Assembly: GCA_002423895.1 (NCBI GenBank)
Contig: DIOL01000014.1
Span: 11,700 to 54,756 of the forward strand
Source: Bacteroidales bacterium UBA5515
Lineage (GTDB): Bacteria; Bacteroidota; Bacteroidia; Bacteroidales; P3
Direction of reading: 5' to 3'
Length of the DNA: 43,057 nt
The position numbers were made by a program, and so were the translations under genes. The notes beneath the pieces were generated by a model. That model was not told where the DNA came from. It saw nothing but the letters and a program-made list of their open reading frames with translations, and searched no databases. This document shows positions 40,671-43,057 of this stretch, in pieces (the stretch's first letter is position 1; every line of letters begins with the position of its first letter).

Positions 40671-43057
40671 ATGAATTTAGACAAACTAAAACCTAAAAAA
40701 AGATATTTAAAGCCAATAGTTAAAGTTATTAGTTACTCACTATTGACGGCTTTTATATTGGTCTATTTTATTATAGCTTTTCTTAATACATCCATAGTAC
40801 AATCCATTTTAGCCGCAAAAGCCTCAGATTATTTTTCTAAGGAGTGGAATACGGAATTTAGAATTGGTGCTGTCAGCATAAATATTTTTGATGGAGTAAG
40901 CTTGAAAGATGTTTATTTGGAAGATAGAAAAGGTGATACAATTCTTTGTGCTGATTATGTTTCTGCTAAAATTCTTAAACTACCTTCATCAAAGGGAATA
41001 AAAGTAAGCAGTGTTAAGGTTGAAAACACAACTTTTAATCTTGAAGTGGGAGAAGAAGGGTTGAATTTTGGTTTTATTATTGATTATTTTAAAAGCGATA
41101 AACCAAAGAAAAAGAAACCTAAGTCAAAGCAATTTGTTGTTGAGGTTAACAGTTTGAGATTGAAAGATGTCAATTTTTCACTTAAATTACGAGATAAAAA
41201 AGATGTTTATCCTCAAAATATGGTTGCCATAAACAATATGCGTTATAGAAATATTAGTGCTGAAATGGAAGATATTTCAGTTATTAAAGATTCTATAAAT
41301 GTTGTTATTGAAAAATTTGCAGCAAAGGAGTATTCTGGTCTTGAAGTGAAAAACATATCTGGAAAATTTACTGTTTCTCCCAGAACAATTATCGCAAAGA
41401 ATGCAAACCTTAAAACACTTAATTCTGATTTGTATTTTGACGCAAAAATGAATACCGCTACATGGAAAACATATTCTAAATTTATCGACTCTGTTTATTG
41501 TGAGGGAGAAATCAAGAAAGGTAGTGTTGCAGGGATGAAAGATGCCACCTATTGGGCAGAGGTTATAAATGGTTTCGAACAAAAAGCTTCTGTTAGTGGT
41601 AAGTTTAGAGGAACAGTTTCCAATTTAATTTGTGATGAAATGGAAGTTAGAACTGGCAGAGATACCTATGTGAAAGCAAAAGGAACAATTGTTGGACTTC
41701 CTGATCCTGATAGTACAATTTACGATTTGGAGGCAGAAACCATTCAAACAAGCTATCAAGATTATAAATCAATGCAATTGGGTGAGCTTTTGGAGAATTT
41801 GCCAATTCCTGAAATGGTTGGAAAATTGGGAAAGATTAATATGACGGCTCATTTTGCGGGTTTAATCAAAAATTTTGATGCTTCTGCAATTCTAAAAACA
41901 CAGATAGGGGATATTGATGTTGTTGGAAGTTCAATAAATAATGGCAAGACAACAACATATTATGCAGATATTGTTTCAGATAAGTTTGATGTTGGATATC
42001 TGCTAAATCAAAAATTTATAAACACAGCAGGTATAAGTGCAAAAGCTGAGGTTAAGGGAACAGACTTAAACACTATGGAAGCTAATTTAACTGCAAGTTT
42101 AAAGGATTTGAATGTTAAGGGTATCAACTACGATTCAGTTTACATTGAAGGAGGAATGTTAAACAAAGAAGTTACTGCCCAATTAACCATTAAAGACAAT
42201 GATGTTAATCTAAATGCATATTCTGAATTTTATATTGGAGATAAAAAAACTCTATATGTTGATGCTGACATAACAAATGCTGACCTATATAAGCTTAACT
42301 TATATAAATTTGCTGATAGCACAACTTCCATTTCAGGGAAAATGATTGCAGATATTCAAAACTTAGACTTAAATCATCTTAGTGGAAATCTTAGAATTGA
42401 GGATTTATTATTTAGAATTCAAGATACCAATGCTTTTGAAATAAAGAATTTTAATGCTCAAATGAGTTCTTATGGGGATGAAAATAATATAATTACAATT
42501 TATTCCGATTTGATTGATTTCTATATGGAAGGGAAATATTCTTTTGAAACAATAGGACAAGATATTGCTTGGATTGTTAAAAGATATATTCCTGATTTTA
42601 ATTTCAATAAAACACAAGAAACAACCCCAAATAAAGATATATTAGACTATAACTATCAAATTAAATCCGATTTAACCTATAATGTGGTTTTGAAAAATCC
42701 TAAACCAATCTTTGCTCTTTTTGCTCCAAGCTTAACTTTAAGTAATAACACAACTCTTAAAGGTTACATCAATCCTTATCAGAAAATAACTCTTCATGCA
42801 AATACAAATAAATTTGATGCAGGAGGTATTAATATTGAGGATATTGAATTGGATGCCAGGGCAAAAGGAGATATACTAAATGTTTTAGTTAATACTTCAA
42901 AATTTCAGTTAACCGATAGTTTGTCATTGAAAAACCTATCGTTAGATGTTTTTACAGATAACAAAAAGCTTGATTTTTCTTTTAAATTCTCCGATAATTT
43001 AACCCAAAACAGAACCTCAGGTAATTTGAACTTTAAGTCATTTTTAACAGAGAATAT
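40671..43057 (+). CDS. TamB/AsmA-like envelope biogenesis protein, 5' part only
   Basis: The frame from the ATG at 40671 stays open to the window end, 795 codons and incomplete. The product has a cytoplasmic start, one membrane anchor (about 22-45, SLLTAFILVYFIIAFLN) and then long beta-rich sequence. IVQSILAAKASDYFSKEWNT, FRIGAVSINIFDGVSLKDV and YLEDRKGDTILCADYVSAKI are the typical head of Bacteroidota TamB-like proteins, which span the periplasm as a hydrophobic groove and help lipid transport or outer-membrane protein assembly. The whole protein is normally about 1400-1700 residues, with a DUF490 domain at the missing C-terminus, so the assignment rests on the N-terminal part. It is divergent from tsaD. 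Confidence 0.85.
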   Translation, partial: MNLDKLKPKKRYLKPIVKVISYSLLTAFILVYFIIAFLNTSIVQSILAAKASDYFSKEWNTEFRIGAVSINIFDGVSLKDVYLEDRKGDTILCADYVSAKILKLPSSKGIKVSSVKVENTTFNLEVGEEGLNFGFIIDYFKSDKPKKKKPKSKQFVVEVNSLRLKDVNFSLKLRDKKDVYPQNMVAINNMRYRNISAEMEDISVIKDSINVVIEKFAAKEYSGLEVKNISGKFTVSPRTIIAKNANLKTLNSDLYFDAKMNTATWKTYSKFIDSVYCEGEIKKGSVAGMKDATYWAEVINGFEQKASVSGKFRGTVSNLICDEMEVRTGRDTYVKAKGTIVGLPDPDSTIYDLEAETIQTSYQDYKSMQLGELLENLPIPEMVGKLGKINMTAHFAGLIKNFDASAILKTQIGDIDVVGSSINNGKTTTYYADIVSDKFDVGYLLNQKFINTAGISAKAEVKGTDLNTMEANLTASLKDLNVKGINYDSVYIEGGMLNKEVTAQLTIKDNDVNLNAYSEFYIGDKKTLYVDADITNADLYKLNLYKFADSTTSISGKMIADIQNLDLNHLSGNLRIEDLLFRIQDTNAFEIKNFNAQMSSYGDENNIITIYSDLIDFYMEGKYSFETIGQDIAWIVKRYIPDFNFNKTQETTPNKDILDYNYQIKSDLTYNVVLKNPKPIFALFAPSLTLSNNTTLKGYINPYQKITLHANTNKFDAGGINIEDIELDARAKGDILNVLVNTSKFQLTDSLSLKNLSLDVFTDNKKLDFSFKFSDNLTQNRTSGNLNFKSFLTEN

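Overview
The window comes from an AT-rich member of the Bacteroidota, most likely Bacteroidales or a neighbouring order; I cannot name a species. The evidence is: four genes or gene remnants ending in, or built around, type IX secretion (T9SS) C-terminal sorting domains; candidate promoters of the Bacteroidota form (TTG, about 20 nt, TAnnTTTG) and no obvious Shine-Dalgarno sequences; a methylmalonyl-CoA mutase small subunit; a signal peptidase with an added N-terminal membrane domain and a large insert; and an RprY-like response regulator. I saw no rRNA, tRNA, CRISPR array, transposase or phage gene.

Layout. 1-4389: surface and secreted proteins. The first is a BspA-like leucine-rich-repeat protein cut off by the window edge and broken by an in-frame TAG. 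The second is an intact 1039-residue GLUG/fibronectin-like T9SS cargo protein. 4608-10933: mutA without mutB beside it, an orphan response regulator with a degenerate receiver site, and a divergent pair of lepB and an S41 C-terminal processing protease. 11365-18512: a small T9SS protein, then a minus-strand block with a lipoprotein metallophosphoesterase, a YgiQ-type radical SAM protein, hutH and ruvB. 18653-21336: a plus-strand run of universal stress protein, SPOR-domain protein and M20 dipeptidase, closed by a terminator. 21396-26217 (minus): a GT-C-like membrane protein and valS. 26373-37670 (plus): an envelope region in which a four-gene MacAB-TolC-type tripartite exporter is flanked by three paralogous MuiA-family (DUF4140/DUF4139) proteins, one before and two after. 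The third paralogue carries an inserted carboxypeptidase-regulatory-like beta domain. 38402-43057: a small lipoprotein, aroK and tsaD on the minus strand, and the start of a divergent TamB/AsmA-like giant gene that runs off the window.

The intergenic DNA is unusually structured. There are two copies of a near-perfect palindrome (4414 and 23561), two copies of a 112-nt nested hairpin element (33523 and 38141), two copies of an AT-rich element with inverted termini (28041 and 37798), and three loci with degenerate 21-bp tandem arrays (11142, 28185, 37968). The last two kinds occur side by side, as a composite, downstream of two MuiA genes. These repeats, the domain insertion in the third MuiA paralogue, the Glu-for-Asp receiver and the amber-interrupted LRR gene are the points most worth a second look.
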